From: Bacillota bacterium | GTDB lineage: Bacteria; Bacillota; Clostridia; UBA1381 | Reading direction: 5' to 3' | Assembly: GCA_021203665.1 (NCBI GenBank) | Contig: JAJQAT010000132.1 | Coordinates: forward strand, 1-6,517 | DNA: 6,517 nucleotides | Made by a program: the position numbers and the translations under genes | Notes under the pieces: model-generated | The model's database searches: none | The model's input: the letters and a program-made list of their open reading frames with translations, nothing else | What the model was told of the DNA's origin: nothing | Part shown: in pieces, positions 5,925-6,517 of the stretch | Layout: each line of letters opens with the position of its first letter | How positions within the stretch are numbered: position 1 is the stretch's first letter

Positions 5925-6203
5925 ATGAAATTTGATAATCTTAAAGAAGCTATACAATTTCGCATAAATGAAAACAAGGACGAGGAATTGTTTTGGATTT
6001 CCGAGGTTTTTGAGGACATTGCCGAGCGGACGCAAAGCAAAGAATTTATAAAAGCCCTGCGGATGCGGTTTGAAAAGGTTACTCATGAAAACTATCGGCA
6101 AGAGAATTTCAAGAGTAAGCTTATGCGGAGCGATATAGACTTTGACGAATTTCAAAGGTCTGTCAGCGAGGAAACAGAAAATGCCGAAGCGCGGATAGAC
6201 TGA
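5925..6203 (+). CDS. Unrecognised 92-residue acidic protein, third gene of the polymerase cassette
   Basis: I do not recognise this family. The 92 residues are rich in Glu, Asp and Lys, predicted mostly helical, with no cysteine pairs, signal peptide or membrane segment. There is a possible short amphipathic stretch (about 22-50, including FWISEVFEDIAERTQ) and an acidic C-terminal tail (68-92). It starts 27 bases after the YolD-like stop with AGAGGA (5909-5914) about 10 bases before the ATG. No terminator separates the two genes, so it is probably in the same transcript. Strand, spacing and amino acid composition support a real gene. A role in damage tolerance, for example as a modulator of the polymerase, is conjecture from position only. 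Confidence 0.7.
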   Translation: MKFDNLKEAIQFRINENKDEELFWISEVFEDIAERTQSKEFIKALRMRFEKVTHENYRQENFKSKLMRSDIDFDEFQRSVSEETENAEARID

Positions 6204-6219
6204 GAGACAATGAGACAAT
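6204..6219 (+). repeat. Two tandem copies of GAGACAAT
   Basis: GAGACAAT occurs at 6204-6211 and again at 6212-6219, immediately after the stop codon of the 92-residue gene. Two copies may be a slippage product or a duplication scar. No function is evident. Confidence 0.6.
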
Positions 6220-6423
6220 CCCCAAATCCATGCTATTATTCCTGCAACTCCGCATAAACCCCATGGTCTATTTGGGGTATCGGCAACCGACGACAATCCT
6301 TGTGATTTATTTGAGCGGATTGAGTTTCCGGTTGACGAGTTTTTCCCGCCGGAGAGGTGCGAGTTTTTGGAGAAGGGTCAGGATGATCCGTCGGTCGCGA
6401 ATGACGATTGCGGATGCAAGTGA
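6214..6423 (+). pseudogene. Coding-like frame without a start codon, possible gene remnant
   Basis: A frame bounded by TGA at 6211-6213 and TGA at 6421-6423 stays open for 69 codons, but has no ATG, GTG or TTG start. Its second half reads like a real acidic protein (CDLFERIEFPVDEFF, then PPERCEFLEKGQDDP, ending NDDCGCK). It is in a different frame from the 92-residue gene, so it is not a simple in-frame continuation. It might be the C-terminal remnant of a decayed gene, or a product needing a frameshift or a rare start such as ATT at 6235-6237. I do not recognise the peptide. The chance of an accidental open frame of this length is not negligible. The rest of 6204-6517 shows only hairpins and a possible promoter. 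Confidence 0.3.
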
Positions 6424-6435
6424 AAATAAGATAAC

Positions 6436-6463
6436 ATATCCCGCCGTTTATGCGGCGGGATAT
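6436..6463 (-). terminator. 11-bp GC-rich hairpin, possible minus-strand terminator
   Basis: ATATCCCGCCG (6436-6446) pairs perfectly with 6453-6463 around the loop TTTATG. On the plus strand no T-tract follows. On the minus strand the stem is followed by GTTATCTTATTTT, a moderately T-rich run, so it fits best as a terminator for transcription entering from the right. It could instead be a transcript-stabilising hairpin at the end of the polymerase cassette. Confidence 0.4.
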
Positions 6464-6482
6464 CAGACTGTAGACAAACCAC

Positions 6483-6511
6483 TATACAAACACCTCACTT
6501 CGTGATATAAT
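6483..6511 (+). promoter_or_regulatory. Possible promoter facing out of the right edge
   Basis: TATACA (6483-6488), a 17-base spacer and TATAAT (6506-6511) with TGA upstream (extended -10 TGATATAAT) resemble the window's other promoters. The -35 is weak (4 of 6 to consensus) and the gene it would drive lies outside the window. Confidence 0.4.
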
Positions 6512-6517
6512 ATAAAT

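Noticed and set aside
6230..6505. 91-codon plus-strand frame at the right end.
   Set aside because: It passes through the hairpin, has an arginine-rich composition typical of an out-of-frame reading, and lacks a ribosome binding site. The overlapping frame at 6214-6423 looks more protein-like.

Overview
The window looks like chromosomal DNA from an anaerobic Firmicute of class Clostridia, possibly an uncultured gut or rumen Oscillospirales/Lachnospirales-type bacterium. This is inferred from strong AGGAGG-type ribosome binding sites, consensus promoters with a TGnTATAAT extended -10, and a Y-family polymerase followed by a YolD-like gene, a pairing common in Firmicutes. I cannot place it to genus. 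No rRNA, tRNA, CRISPR array, insertion sequence or phage structural gene is visible.

Left half, all on the minus strand and read right to left. First comes a two-gene unit. It starts with an M20-family dipeptidase-like protein (2983-3846) that keeps every metal ligand but lacks the usual internal lid domain. Ten bases after its stop follows a URO-D-superfamily protein of the methyltransferase (MtaA/CmuA-like) type (2016-2972). A weak terminator (1931-1957) follows and overlaps the -35 box of the next gene, a Fic-domain AMP-transferase with an N-terminal autoinhibitory motif (1157-1885). A 32-codon open frame starts inside the Fic stop codon. Last is a cytoplasmic carbohydrate esterase of the SASA/CE6-like type (157-990) with a TTG start, closed by a strong 13-bp hairpin terminator (101-141).

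Right half, plus strand. A divergent promoter region (3847-3991) separates the peptidase unit from a three-gene cassette: an error-prone Y-family DNA polymerase with a beta-clamp-binding motif (3992-5464), a YolD-like protein (5475-5897) and an unrecognised 92-residue acidic protein (5925-6203). The polymerase and YolD-like protein probably act together in DNA damage tolerance. The third gene may be an accessory, but that is inference from position only.

The final 314 bases (6204-6517) hold no complete gene. They contain a coding-like frame with no start codon, an 11-bp GC-rich hairpin (6436-6463) and a plausible outward-facing promoter at the right edge. The best candidates for something new are the lid-less M20 peptidase paired with a URO-D-like protein, and the unknown third gene of the polymerase cassette.
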